NCBI RefSeq assembly: GCF_003254395.2
Contig: NC_037649.1
Span: 9,821,931 to 9,885,930 of the forward strand
Source of the DNA: Apis mellifera
Lineage: Eukaryota > Arthropoda > Insecta > Hymenoptera > Apidae
DNA: 64,000 nucleotides
Direction: 5' to 3'
Below, in pieces: positions 1 through 12,496 of the stretch. Position numbers and translations under genes: made by a program. The notes under the pieces are model-generated. The model was given only the letters and a program-made list of their open reading frames with translations. It made no database searches and was not told where the DNA came from. Position 1 is the stretch's first letter. The number at the start of each line of letters is the position of its first letter.

Positions 1-3000
1 CCCTCTCCCCCGTATAGTCCCGCTATTCCCTTCTCCAGAGAGGGATCGCCGTTTAGAAGAACGGGGACGTGCGGTTGATTTTTATCGAAGGAAGAAGGGA
101 GGAAGGGAAAGGGGAGGGAAAGGGGTCGTTCGCGATGATTAAACGTTGATCGTCGTGAATTATGTTGTGAACTCTGGTTGCGGAGGGGCGTGGATGGCAA
201 TCGTTGGACCCGTGGCTGGTGTGCTTTATTGAATAACACAGGCGAGCGAGATGTCGTTTCCGCGTACCACCGATTCAATAGCGTGGTTTGCGTGGTCGTT
301 GCCGGATCATTGTGTTCCGTGTGCGTGTTTTCGGTTTACATGGCGCGCCGCGATGATCGCGGCCGATAGATACGAGGAAATGGCCGGGACGGTGATTAAG
401 AAGAATCGGCGAAGAACAATAGGAAGAGGTGGATTTCTACGAGGAATTCGAGTTTCTTGTGGGAAACGATGGGTATTCGATTGCGTCGCGTCTCCTCCTC
501 CTCCTCCTCCTCAATCGAGGAGTGCGAAGATCCACGCTTTGTGGGAAAGTCGTACGCGTTTCGTACGCTACGATCTCGGCTCTCCAACACGTTTTACCCG
601 CCGTTACGAAATCTCTTATCGCACCCGTGCGCGTAAACCGTGTCGTGCGAGCAATTACTCCCGTTTCCAATTATCTCGCCTCGCGAAAGAGTACACAAGG
701 ACTCGATAATTTACTCGTCTCTCAAAAGTACCTCGTCCGATCATCGATTAAATCGGATTAATCGAGAGTGGAAAGTAAAAGGGAGCAAAGTTCCTCCTCC
801 TCGAACCTCACCTCTTCCGAGAAATACACCGTCACGATCCGCGTATGATCCGCCACGATCAGATCTCTCCATCGGATCCTCCTTCATCTCTCGCACCATT
901 ATGCTGTGCCGCTATTTAATTCGATTCAATTAAATCGAACGAGAGACTAGGTTCCCCCGATCGATCGACCTCGCCTTTTATTCACCGATAATTCCTCCCC
1001 TCTCCCTCCCCGGGCTGAATATCTTAATTAACGTCTCCACTTGGTCAACCGTGAAAGATCGGGCAACAGATCTCGGTGTGTTCGCTCTCGTGAGAGAAAT
1101 CGGCGTTACATTGACGCGGCGGCGCAATTTGTAAGAAAGCGAGGCGAGAAAGAGCAACCACGCGTCGGAGAGAGTACTCTTTCTCCCCCCTTTCTGCCTT
1201 CGCGCGAAATACCGTTCTGCTCTCGAACCGATTGAAATCGTCTCCCCCATCCGCAAAAGTGAAATTCCTCCGCTTCTTCCCCCCTCCCTGATTTTATTAT
1301 TCTTCGGGAATATCTTCGAAGATCGTTCGCCTTCGTTCGCTCATATTGTCGTCAGTCAGATTCCTCAAGAATCGTTCGTTTCGGGTTCGATTCGATCCCG
1401 AGGAGGAGATAAAATTTTGTCATCATAGGCGTTTCTTTCGTTACGAAAGGAGAATACGGGGAAACGATGGCGCGTAGGACGGTGAATTTACCGACCGACC
1501 GCTTTCTTACCTTCTCCGCGCCGGCTCCCCCCCTCTCTCCGATTTACGATTATAGTGCAACGAATTAATGGGAATTAAGACTCGCTGGACTCGTGCACCT
1601 CTGCTGGATTCTACCGCTTTTCGAGAAACCGGAGACGCTTCGCGGAGGATGGAAATGGTTCGAATTCCTCCGCTTTATAACTTACAATTTATATATATTC
1701 GTGTGTAACTTTTCGAAATGAAACTTCGTCGAAATCCCTGTTCGAGAAAAAAAAGAAAAAAGAAAATATCCCTCTTCGTACAAGATTCGTAGAAAAAAGT
1801 GAATTTGAAAAGTGAACTGGTGTCATCGCCCGGACATCTCCATCCGAAGTGGAGAGGGGCGGGTGCAAAACCGATAAAGATTATCCAATTTCGATACCAT
1901 CCCCCGCATCGACCGACATCACGGTTGAATTGAATCGGTGGCCGCCGCTGCAGGACGCCGTTCAGGATCCCGGGCATCGATTAAATAATTCATACCCGTG
2001 GCCAAACAATAACCGACGCGAGACCGTTCCCCCTACCTCCACTCCCCCTTTGTTCGAGCGCAGTTGTGCGCGAGTTTGCGAGAGGGATTCGAATTAACTC
2101 GACAAAGTATCGGCAGGTAGTCTTTAATTAGCACAACTAATTGCGCCCCGGCTCGGTTGCATGCAGAAAAGGTTACGCGTCGTGATTTATTGACCCTTCC
2201 CCCCTCCCCCCTCCCGTCCTAATTAAGTGCAAGAGAGCGCCTATTGTACCGCCGCCAGAAACAATTACCGATCCGCGGACACGCCACGAAAAGAACACGG
2301 GGAAGGAAACAACACTCGACGACAGGAATCCAACCGAAGAGGTTTCCTTGGATTCGTTAACGCGCGCCTCGTTTCAGGGACGAATCGAATTACGAATCTT
2401 AATCTTTTTGATCGTTAAACGCAAGCGTAACGCTCGAAGTCGAGAAGGGAACGCCTCTCTTTCGATCCGATTAATTAAACGCCAAGGATACATTCGTGGT
2501 ACCATTGTTTCAAATAATAATAATAAGAAGAAAATTCTTTTCATTCAATTTTTGAGAACGATTTTCCCTTCCAAGCGAATTCCGGGCGACTTTCTTAAAA
2601 AAATCACGAATCGATTATCGATCGATCGAGTTTCTTTTTTCCACGGGAACACGATCGAGATCGAGACCCGGAATATGTTCGATTATGATCATGGCCGGAA
2701 GCTTGGATATATACACAATTAAACGTTCCACAGCGCGGCAAAACCGGGGCGGATTTCGACGCGATCGAAAGTACCGCGGCGAGGTTTATTACGATTCTAC
2801 ATGAGCGGTGCCTGGTAACCCATTATGTAACGGGCCGGTGATCGATCTTAACAGCGGAGATAATGGATCGCGGCGAGGTTCCGCGTATTTCGCAGAACCG
2901 ATTCTTCTCGAATCGAAAGATAGGAGAGCTTTCGATCCCTCCTTCTCTTTCCATCCGAGTGTGTTAATTTGGAGAAACGTGATATACGTTTCTATACAAT

Positions 3001-3733
3001 GCGATTCGATTAATTAATTAATTTCTTTCGACACTCGAAGAGCGAGAGTTAATCCGTTATCGAATACACATCGAGGCTTCGTTCGTTGAATTGAGAATGC
3101 GTTGTTTTCGTGGATGAAACGAGGTCTAATCTGTAGTGAAAAAGTTATAACTGGAATATTCAAAATCGTAGAAATTATTTCCATTTCTACAAAGTTATGA
3201 TAATCATCCAATATAATATGTCTATAATTATTATCTTAATTACTTATCGGATACAAAATTACAATTTATAAACGATTGTTACGAATCATAATTGGAGAGA
3301 GTAGTGGCGCATATTTTGCCGTGGCGAGGGGATTTACAAGCTAAATCGCTCGAGAATTATCGCCGGCTCCGGACCATTCGGGCGCGAAATGTTAACGTTA
3401 CCGTTCCTTCGCCTTGAAATGCTAATGCGGCTGTTCCCATGTATCGAACCGAGTAATCTTTATTGCCGTCACGGTTGAATATTGAAATATCCGCGGCGTG
3501 TGTCTCGCGCATCACGTGTCCACGCGAGAATAATGCCATCCGTGCGTGCAATTAAATACCGATTAAGTAATTAAGATAGAATCGGTTAATTGGACACGGT
3601 TGATCAAACCGTGGAGACCTATTTGCGAGCGGACAAAGGGAAACGTTTCCTTTATCGAATCCCGATAAGCGAAACCCGTGTGGATAACACGACGCCGTGT
3701 ACTCGAAGCTCAACCGAGAATCGAATTTTCAAA

Positions 3734-4258
3734 ATTCGAAACATCAAAGCGAAGAACACGTAATCGATTAATCATTAACTTCGAGGAAGGAAACCTTTCG
3801 AACCAAGCAAAAATTTCCCATTTCCAATTTCCACCGCTTAGCTAAATTCGAAACATCAAAATGAAGAACACGTAATCAATTAATCATAAATTTCGAGAAA
3901 CCTTTCGAACCGAGCAAAAATTTCCCATTTGGAAATTTGACATTGTGGCAATTCCAATTTCCATCGCTTAGCTAATGCAATTATAGGAGGAGAAGCGGTA
4001 ACAAAAGATTCGAAACAAAAAAAAGAATACCTAGGTGTTAATCATTAAATTCAAGAAGTTTTCTTAACGAAATCGAGCTTTTGTCAAAAATTTCCCATTT
4101 GAACGGCAATTCCAATTTCCACCGTTTAGTTAAATTCGAAACATCAAAAAGAATACGTAATCGATTAATCATCAACTTCGAGAAAGAAAACCTTTCGAAC
4201 TGAGCAAAAATTTCCCATTTGGACGGCAATACCAATTTCCAGCATTTAGCTAATGCGA
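3734..4258. repeat. Degenerate tandem repeat, four copies of about 112-162 bp
   Basis: Four successive units each begin with attcgaaac and end with a tttagctaa-like box. The units start at 3734, 3846, 4008 and 4134 and are about 112, 162, 126 and 125 bp long. Shared blocks in order are attcgaaacatcaaa, a cgtaatcgattaatca-like block, cctttcgaac, gagcaaaaatttcccattt, and ccaatttccaccg. Copy 2 carries an insertion after the last block (ttataggaggag and neighbours). Copy 3 is the most diverged and has lost the cgtaatcgattaat form. The copies differ at many sites, so the array is old compared with the one at 39400. It has no coding capacity. Several TTAAT and ATCGATTAAT words recur in each unit and could bind homeodomain or Cut-type proteins, but that is only inference. 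Confidence 0.88.
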
Positions 4259-4524
4259 CTGCGGAGATTCAACGCGCGGCGTTCGACGATTCCTCGGCTT
4301 TTCTCCTTGGCAAAGAACGGAGAGGGAGGGCGAAGGAAAATTTAGCGGAGCTCGTAATGGCTCCCCTGTCGGTCGTGACTGTGTAAACAATACGAATCCT
4401 AGAGCGTTGGCAAACGTTGGTTGTTGCGTTGCCCAACCGGCGCCGGGTCCCCCATGAGACTCGTCCTCCTCGTTCCATCCGCGTCCCATAAAGCGGCGCG
4501 CGATTTCGCAAGCTTTCGAGAAAC

Positions 4525-4553
4525 CCTCCTCCTCCTCCTCCTCCTCCTCCTCC
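4525..4553. repeat. (CCT)n microsatellite
   Basis: Nine CCT units plus two bases. Read on the minus strand it gives runs of Glu, Gly or Arg, which produces several false open frames around 4250-4660. Confidence 0.95.
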
Positions 4554-7500
4554 ACTCCCCCCTCTCGCCGGCCTCGTAAAAGCGGCGGCGACGAGATAGG
4601 ATCGCGTCAGGTGCAGCCCACGAGAGCGTATCCCCGCGATACACATATAGACGCGCACGATCCCGCTGGATCCGATTTATATTTGCATGAAATTTATCGT
4701 AGCCGTGGCGGACATGTGTTCGCCGAGGATTATCGCGTTTTCATCGATCCCAGAGGGGAACGAACGAAGTTGGAGATGTATCGTTCCCGCGATACGGTGC
4801 ACAGTTTTTCATCTCGACCAACGATCCCGACGAATATAAATAATCGGCGACACTCGAGGGTCGAGTCGAGTCGGTGAGAGATCCGACGAGAGACAGCTGT
4901 TGAAACCTTCCCTCGTTCCTTCGAGCTTCGACGGTGGCAGTTGAGGGTTTCGACGAGAGATCGAAACGATTCGACAATCGACTCGATATCGACTAGGAAG
5001 GAGGGAGGGGGTTGCACGCGTGTTTTTATCGAGCAATTAAGTCGGCCATTTCCGAGCGATTGTGATAACCGGTTCGGGGATTCGGGCACGTTTTCGCGAT
5101 TACGCGGTTGCAATTATCGAAAACGAGGTTACGAAACCCCCCGCTCGTTCCCTTCTAACAGCAACATTACATAAAGACACGTCTATTAACCTCGCGTTAC
5201 ACACTCGATATATCCCCGTGTTGGCGAATGCGCGCGATGTAGAATGTACTGGTAAGAACGTTGAGCCACAGCCGATCTCGTTCGGATCCGATTACACGAT
5301 CCATCAATTTCGATTCCAGTATCACTCCGAATCGACGATTATTCGTCTCTGGCCGCTATCTCCGCGGAAACGCAGCCTCACCCAGACCCGGTAATTGACT
5401 TTTACTTCTGGCTACGGCCGCGCTTTTATCCACCGGAAACACCTGTGTCCATTCCAGTCTCGACTCGATTGCGCAATCGTCGATCGCGATTTCTTTATTT
5501 CTTCGCTTCTTTCTTTTTTTCCCCCTTCTTTCCTTTTCTCCCTTTCCTCTCATTTTTTTGCTCCCTCTCGAGCAGATATGCAGATCGACCGGTTAACGAG
5601 GAGTCGAATTTGGCAATAAGTGACGAAAAAAGCGAAACTAGAAAAACGGTGGTTGCGCAACGCGTCTGTCCTTCGAATTTAGGCTGTCCAAACGCGAGTA
5701 GAGTAGCAATGTAGCAGCGTAGTGAACGTGGACGCAGGTGTGCCTTGGCTACTCGATCGAGCCGCTGCCGAGAGAACAGTTGGCGCATACTAACGATCAT
5801 TTTCCACCCAGATCCAGATCCGATCCCCTTTGATTTTTCCCGTCGAAACGATTTACGCCCGTATCGGGCGCGCGTACCCTTGCGAATGCCAATCGACCGA
5901 GACCGTCCCGACACTTATGACGCTTATTCCGCGTATGATCTTTACGGATCTAACGTAATTTCCTTGGAAATTGGCCGGCCAATACGGCAGCTTTGGAATT
6001 GGTCGTTTGCGAGAACGATTATCGCGTGCCGTGACTCGCATCTTTTCCGATCGAATGCGTTCTATTTTTAGCCGTTTCTAGCGCTTCCACTGTATCGGCA
6101 CGAGTCGTAATGTCGGCTCGAGCGTGGAAGCACAAGGCGTGTAAAACGTAGTAGAACTAATAATTTGAATTTTTTCCCCTCGTTGCCCGTGACCGTCTCG
6201 CGCAAAGAAGACGAAACTCCCCGTGTACTCCATTCCAATGGGTAAAAGAAGCACCGACCGAGCAAGAACGAGTCGAGAAGATACCGCGGGGGAATTGGAA
6301 GCCGCGCGGAGCGACGATTCCCCCGACAACTCGGCGGGAGTTGATTTATAAAGAGCACACCCAGAGCGTTGGCAGGCTCCGCGGCTGGTACACCTCGGCT
6401 GATGCAGCGTTAATTTCAAAGACATCGCGGGTAGCGGGCAAAGGCATTAGAAGGATCATCCAGTAGCGGCGGCCGACGTGGACGTACCTTCCTTCCCGGC
6501 GTCGCTAATAATATTTGCCGGCGAGCCAGGCGACCGGCGAAATGGTAGGCAGCCGCCAGACGCAGCACACACACCTCGGCCGGTAATGACGCGGCTACCG
6601 ACCGCTAACCTTATAATTACGTTTCTATTCTATTATGCGTCCGCGATTGCGCGCCACCAAACTCCTCCTTTTTCGTTTCGTTTTATCCTCGTCCCTCTCC
6701 CTCCCCTCCCCCTTCCGTTTTTTGCCCCAGCCCATCCCCACTTTGCCGCGGCGGTCAGGTTTGTCTCCCGGCGGAGGCCGTTTTTCTCTCCTCGGCGCGA
6801 GCGAGGGACGCTTGGAGCGCGATCGAAAGTTGATTACGGCCAACATCGATTACCGTCGGAGTGCGTACGCCGGGAGAAACGACGTTCGCGCGCGATTTCT
6901 CGCCAGAGGATTGACGAAATACGTTTTAGAAACGCGGGATCCGAGATCCGCGTCTCCGTTTCATTTCACGTGTTCCCGTTCAAATTTTTATCCAATGAAT
7001 TTATTCACAAGCGTTGAAACGCATTCGTATTCGTTCTAAATATTCATAATACGTTACTATTCTCGTTCTATATACGCGCTCTCCCGTACGTAAACCCGGG
7101 TTCCTCGTGTACTCGGTGTTTAATACAACGCTACGCGTGTAACTCTACGTGTATATAAAACAGCGCGATACACGCGTTGCGCTATGCGCCGTGTATCCTC
7201 GCGTCTTGCATAATGCGGCATTTTTCCCAAACGCGCCTACCCGGTGTATTCTTCAAATTGCGATATTCAACGTTACACCTGCGCAATCCGCAATTTACCT
7301 CGCGCCTTACCGTGTGCCAAACACCTCGCCACCATGCATAACGCGCTATCTCCGTGTACGCTATCTCCGGAACGATTACCATCTACACGCGTTGCATCTG
7401 TCGCTGGCTAGCTGTGAAACGGCCATCTAAATCACGAGCCGCGTACGCGTCAACGGCGCACGTATCCCGAAAGAGAGGCGAGCGACCACCTAGCGCCAGG

Positions 7501-9624
7501 TATGGCCGCGTGAACGCGGCTTCGTTAGGAGAGAGTGCCTCGACCCCGCGCCTCTAATCAGCGAGAGGTGCGGGCGAAGTCGCCGCGCTCGAATACGCGC
7601 GGAGGTATACCGCGGCCTCGGCCGCTCATTAACATGCATTCACGCCGCAATATTTATCGTTGCCTGCCTTCCGTTGCGCGTCCACGGGGACGCGGCATTC
7701 AGATCCTAGATAAAAGGATCTGCCTGCGTTCGGACACGCACCGTGGAAACCGGTGTGCCAAGAAAAAAATACTCGAATGTTTTTTCATTGTTCCTTCTTT
7801 TCCCTCCTCCATATATTTTTATCGCGTGTATTTCGACTCGAACGAGGGATGATCCTCTCGAGGAAAGACGGAAAAAGCGATGGATCCCTTTCACACGCGT
7901 CGGAAACGAGGCTTCGGGTAAACGCGCGCATTAATCAAAGGGATATTAAGGTCATCGCCTAAGCCAGATAACCGGTCCACGAGGCTTGGCGCCAACTACG
8001 GTTACACGAGAGGAAGGAGGAGGAGGAGGAATACGATGCCTGCGTCCTGAAAGTGGGCACGTCGGCGGGATCACGACCTCTATATTGAGACGAAAGATCG
8101 ACTTAAAGGTTTCGAAATCCCGTGTGCATATCTGCCACGCACAATCCGCCTCTGACACGCTTTCAGTTAACGAGTTATATAGGATGTATAGGGTGTGCCC
8201 CGAACAGAAGCGCTCGCTTCGTGGTTGACCAGAACTCTCGCGTGGAAAAACCGCGTTTCTCAATTTGCCGATTACGAGACTCCCTCTAAGGCTGTGTTCA
8301 TATCGACGGTTCACCAACTGTTTGCTCCCCATCTCGAAAGAGATTTATAGATTCGCGAATCCGTCGTGTTAATATCATTGATAACTTCGAATTACGAAAT
8401 TTATTTATTATTCGAATCGATCTCGAAGATTAGAATAAATCGTATAATATCGATGCAAGGATGAACGATAGCGATCCCTCATCGTGGCCGTCGGGAGAGA
8501 TTGAATTGTAGCACCTTATATAGGGACAGCCGTGATTCCCGAGGGAGGGCAAGCGCAAGAACGAGGGAAGACGTATATGCTAATCCCGCTCGACACTCTT
8601 TCCGGTACGGTGAACCAGTCTACCCCGCTTTGGGGTGAACGACAGCGCGCAACAGGGAAACGCGTCCCTTTATAAGGCGCCACGTACGTTTCCTGTTTTC
8701 CTACGTTTTCTTTTCTTTCTTTCCTTCTTCTCTTTTTCCTTTCCTTTTCTTTTCTCTGCGGATTCGCTTTATCTCAGGGGGGCGAACTTTGACGCCGAAA
8801 CCTGTATACACTTGTCTACAAATTAACCGTGCGAAAAACGGTCCTTGAACGGATCCTCGATATCTATTTATCGATCTGGACGTCCATCGACGACATTTCC
8901 TTCTCGATTTTTCCAATTTCGGATTTCGTCGTTGCGATTTCGATACGTTAACGACGTTTTGCGCAATCGAATAAATTAACGCGATTAACCGGGGCAGCGG
9001 ATTAAAGATCGGGTGGAAATAAACACACGTTATCAAATACGAAATCGGATCCTTTCCACGGTGATTACGAACAAATTATGGGTAATCATGGAGGGAATGA
9101 GGGTTCGCCTATCTCCCATGAATACATTAATAACATCATTTCTTGTCCCCGCCCCACCCCTTGCTTAGATCCCACATCCAAGTTTCTGCCGATTATCGTA
9201 CGTGTCAAAATGCGGCTTTACGCTTCTCCCGTGAAACGAGAATAATAATCCTTCCTCGATTTTCCCGCCTTCATTACCTTACCGATTGCCCACCCGATTC
9301 CTTCCCTCCTCTCGAAGCATATCGTCGTTACGTCCTTCGCTCTTTAAAAATTCGCACACGCCTCGAAACGTGTTGAAGAAAGGAAAGGAACAGAACTATC
9401 CGTTGTATAAATTCGAAACGACCAAAGGATCCAGATATCGTTGTTGCGCAACGGAAACGTCGCGCCCGTAATAATAATAAAGAGTTGGCAAAACGCTTGC
9501 GTGTGGCGCGGCCCGTCGAACGGATGGATCTGGCGTTTCGACGAGCGTCCCATGCAAATCGTAGCTCGTGAAAGGAAAAGTTCAGCAACGGGAGCTACTT
9601 AACACGCTTTGACCGTCCGTTGCG

Positions 9625-9647
9625 TATATATATATATATATATATAT
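9625..9647. repeat. (TA)n microsatellite
   Basis: Pure TA run of 23 nt, flanked by non-repetitive GC-balanced sequence. Confidence 0.93.
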
Positions 9648-10170
9648 CCACGCGACGGTATTTCCGATCGGGCCAGATTATCCTGGAAATTTATGTTACG
9701 TTACAACGAATCGCGAAGACGTGGTCGGGAAACGTCTTCATGCGCGGGCAGGTTCGCGTAATTATTAGCAAGCCAAGCCGGGTAGCCGAGCGGAGATGGG
9801 ACGGTACGTCGTGCGGATGCAAATAAAGGTGATCTACAACGGTGTAATCTCGGTGCACAGCTCACGATCGGGTTCCGTGGACCTCGCGACGCCACGGAAC
9901 AACGGGGGGAGGGGAAGAGGAGGAGATCCTATCTATCGTGCGGCCCAAGATCGCGCAGGCCTTCGAGAGTATCCTGTTTTCATACGTTCTGTATCGACGA
10001 GGCCGGTCCCCTGGAACCTGTGCGCGGTAAGAATCGGTCGGGCGCGTCCTTCAACCTAAGAATCGAAACTCGTAAACATCGACACCGCGTCGATGAATTT
10101 GCGGTATATTATCCACCTTAAATTGGAAAATTCCGCGGCGATCGAGAATCGAGAAGAGAGTTAGAGAGGC

Positions 10171-10192
10171 CTCTCTCTCTCTCTCTCTCTCT
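10171..10192. repeat. (CT)11 microsatellite
   Basis: Eleven CT units directly after a short GA-rich stretch (gagaagagagttagagaggc). The GA and CT parts could pair as a hairpin. Confidence 0.92.
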
Positions 10193-10710
10193 GCTCGATG
10201 GGATAAAGCGATCCCCGCGACGGCGCACGGAGCACATCCCATCCAATAATTCGATAAGCCCGTTGAAAAATGGCCAGTGACACCGGTACTTCGTTACACG
10301 ATCGACCAGTCATACCAGTCTTGACCTCTGGAGGAACCGCTTCGGAACCTTTCCCAGCACACCTGGGGAAACGTTACCTTCCTCAACCGTCCGTGCATCG
10401 ACGAAACGATTTACAGTCCTCCCATCGCCGTTGCCTTTCCCCCTCCCTCCTCTCCCCGATTCTTCCCCTCGTTATCGATCTCGTACGCGTCCCACCGACA
10501 GTTCCGAACACACCGTACAAACCGTACAACAGACCTCTCACCGCTTCGTGCCACCAACGCGCACCACGCACGCGCCGTAATGCAGCGTGACGGGGGACAC
10601 GCTTTCGTCAATTTCGACACCGGAACGCATCCGGTGTACGTTCGTTCCACTGGAATACTGGAAAACATCTCTTCGATTATTTGGATGGAGTTAAATCGAC
10701 TCTTCTTTCG

Positions 10711-10761
10711 CTCTTCCTTTTTCTTCCTTTTTTCTTTTTTCTTTTTCTCTTTTTTTTTTTT
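10711..10761. repeat. 51-nt pure pyrimidine tract
   Basis: Uninterrupted C/T from 10711 to 10761, ending in a run of eleven or more T followed by gcatagg. It resembles a very long polypyrimidine tract of a plus-strand splice acceptor (first AG in gcatag), but no coding exon follows. Confidence 0.9.
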
Positions 10762-10921
10762 GCATAGGATTAGGAGTTGTAGCAGGCTCGGCGGACCACG
10801 TGATTTTACGAACGCAAAGCGACGGCGGTCGAGGAGGACGTGTAGCTGAAAACGGGTACGTAATCAGGCGTAATTAGCCTGTTGTGCCGTGGTAAAAGGC
10901 CGCGTCGGAAGGAAAGAGGGG

Positions 10922-10926
<5 letters not shown>

Positions 10927-10952
<26 letters not shown>
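10927..10952. repeat. (AG)13 microsatellite
   Basis: Uninterrupted AG run of 26 nt. Confidence 0.93.
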
Positions 10953-10958
<6 letters not shown>

Positions 10959-12459
10959 GAATAGGTGAGTGACCCTTCGCCTCGGGCGGGGTTCACCGTG
11001 GGGTCTTGGGCAGGGGTCGAAAGGGGTCTCCGTCTTTTTCCGTCCGCCTTCTTCTTCCTCAGGTGCGTGTAAAGCAAGCCTTTCTAGCTTCGGGATTCTA
11101 TCCCCCTTTTACCGCCGCGTGTGTCTCTTTGTCCCCCTCCCCCTCCTCCTTCCCTCCTCGCTATCGCCGCCCGATACATACATCTTTTTGCGTTTTCTCT
11201 CGCCGGGGGCAACGGCCTCGGCCTCAAAGCAGCACCGCCCGATCTTTCCTTCTCCCCTCCCCTCCTCGCGTCCCAATCGTTTTTCAATTTTCCATCCATT
11301 TTTCCCTCTTTCTTTCTCCACCGATCGATCGGAAAATCGAAGAAGAGCAAACGAATGAGCAGGGGGAGAAAGGGGAATTTTTCCTTTCGACGGACATTTC
11401 AACTTGTCAACATCGGTCATAAATTGATAGTGGAAACGGAGGCTTGTGCGATTGCTGGAAGAAACAAAAGGGGCAAAAATTCATTCGCTTTCCGACGCGC
11501 GGATAGTTTTTCCCCCCTTTGAACGCGCGTCTGACCTTTCCTCCTTTTCATCGACTGGAGGGCAACGGCCCTATACTACCTACCCGCGTAGTACGACGGT
11601 AAGGAAAGGCCACCGTTAAAGTGCTGCAAAATTTTTCGACGATCGATCCTCTGGAAACTTCTTCTTCTTCACAGGTGGTCGATGGGAATTATCACGCGAC
11701 CGATGACCGGATCTCGCCCGCGTCCATCGCCGCACGCGATCCTCTACGCGATTAATCCCGCACCACGGCGGACGCGCCCGCCGTCCACCGACACAACGCG
11801 TTTCGTTCCCGCGTCGTAAAATTCGAATTTATCGGATAAATCTATAAGCGGAGGAATGAGATATCAATTCGAAGATAAGTGGATTATTCGCGTAGTAACG
11901 TAACTTCGGGTTACGTTTCGAGAAATAAGAGGGGGAGGGGGAAAAAAAAGGTCTTGTTCAACACGGTCGACGAGAGCGTAAAGGTGGGAAGAAAAGGAAA
12001 ACGACATCGACAGTTTTGCCAGTGGCCGAGCCGCGACAAGTGTAAATTAATTTTACAACATTCTAGAATGGCGAATAACGTCGGTTGAATTATCCTCACC
12101 GAGAAGGGAACTCTTCGGGTATTATATCTTAAAAGTGTGTAATTTATAATAGAAACTTTCCGTCCCTCTCTCTCTCTCGATAAATCTTCCTCCACTAAAC
12201 AGGATGTTAATCCTACCAACGCATTAACATTATCGATAAAATATCAAGAATTATCATATTGAATTCGAATTATTTCTTAATCCCCTTAATATCCCCGTAA
12301 TTTAAAACTTACATACCTGCATACCTGCGAGCTTAAATTTTATTTTATCTACTCATTATCGCGTTACTGCATTCTATGCAGCGGAGAGAACGTACCGTTC
12401 CTCCGCGTGTAACCGATTCTTTTATAGCACCTAATAATTTTCGCTAGAAATCCGAGAAA

Positions 12460-12464
<5 letters not shown>

Positions 12465-12490
<26 letters not shown>
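12465..12490. repeat. (TC)13 microsatellite
   Basis: Uninterrupted TC run of 26 nt in an AT-richer neighbourhood. Confidence 0.93.

Positions 12491-12496
<6 letters not shown>

Noticed and set aside
6075..6480. Possible small-gene or RNA region with mixed GC words
   Set aside because: Frames on the minus strand are open but unrecognised, and no stable RNA fold or splice pair was evident.
7952..8332. 126-codon minus-strand open frame with balanced composition
   Set aside because: It has an ATG and a Pro run from a GGA repeat, but no recognisable domain, no flanking splice logic and no polyadenylation signal.
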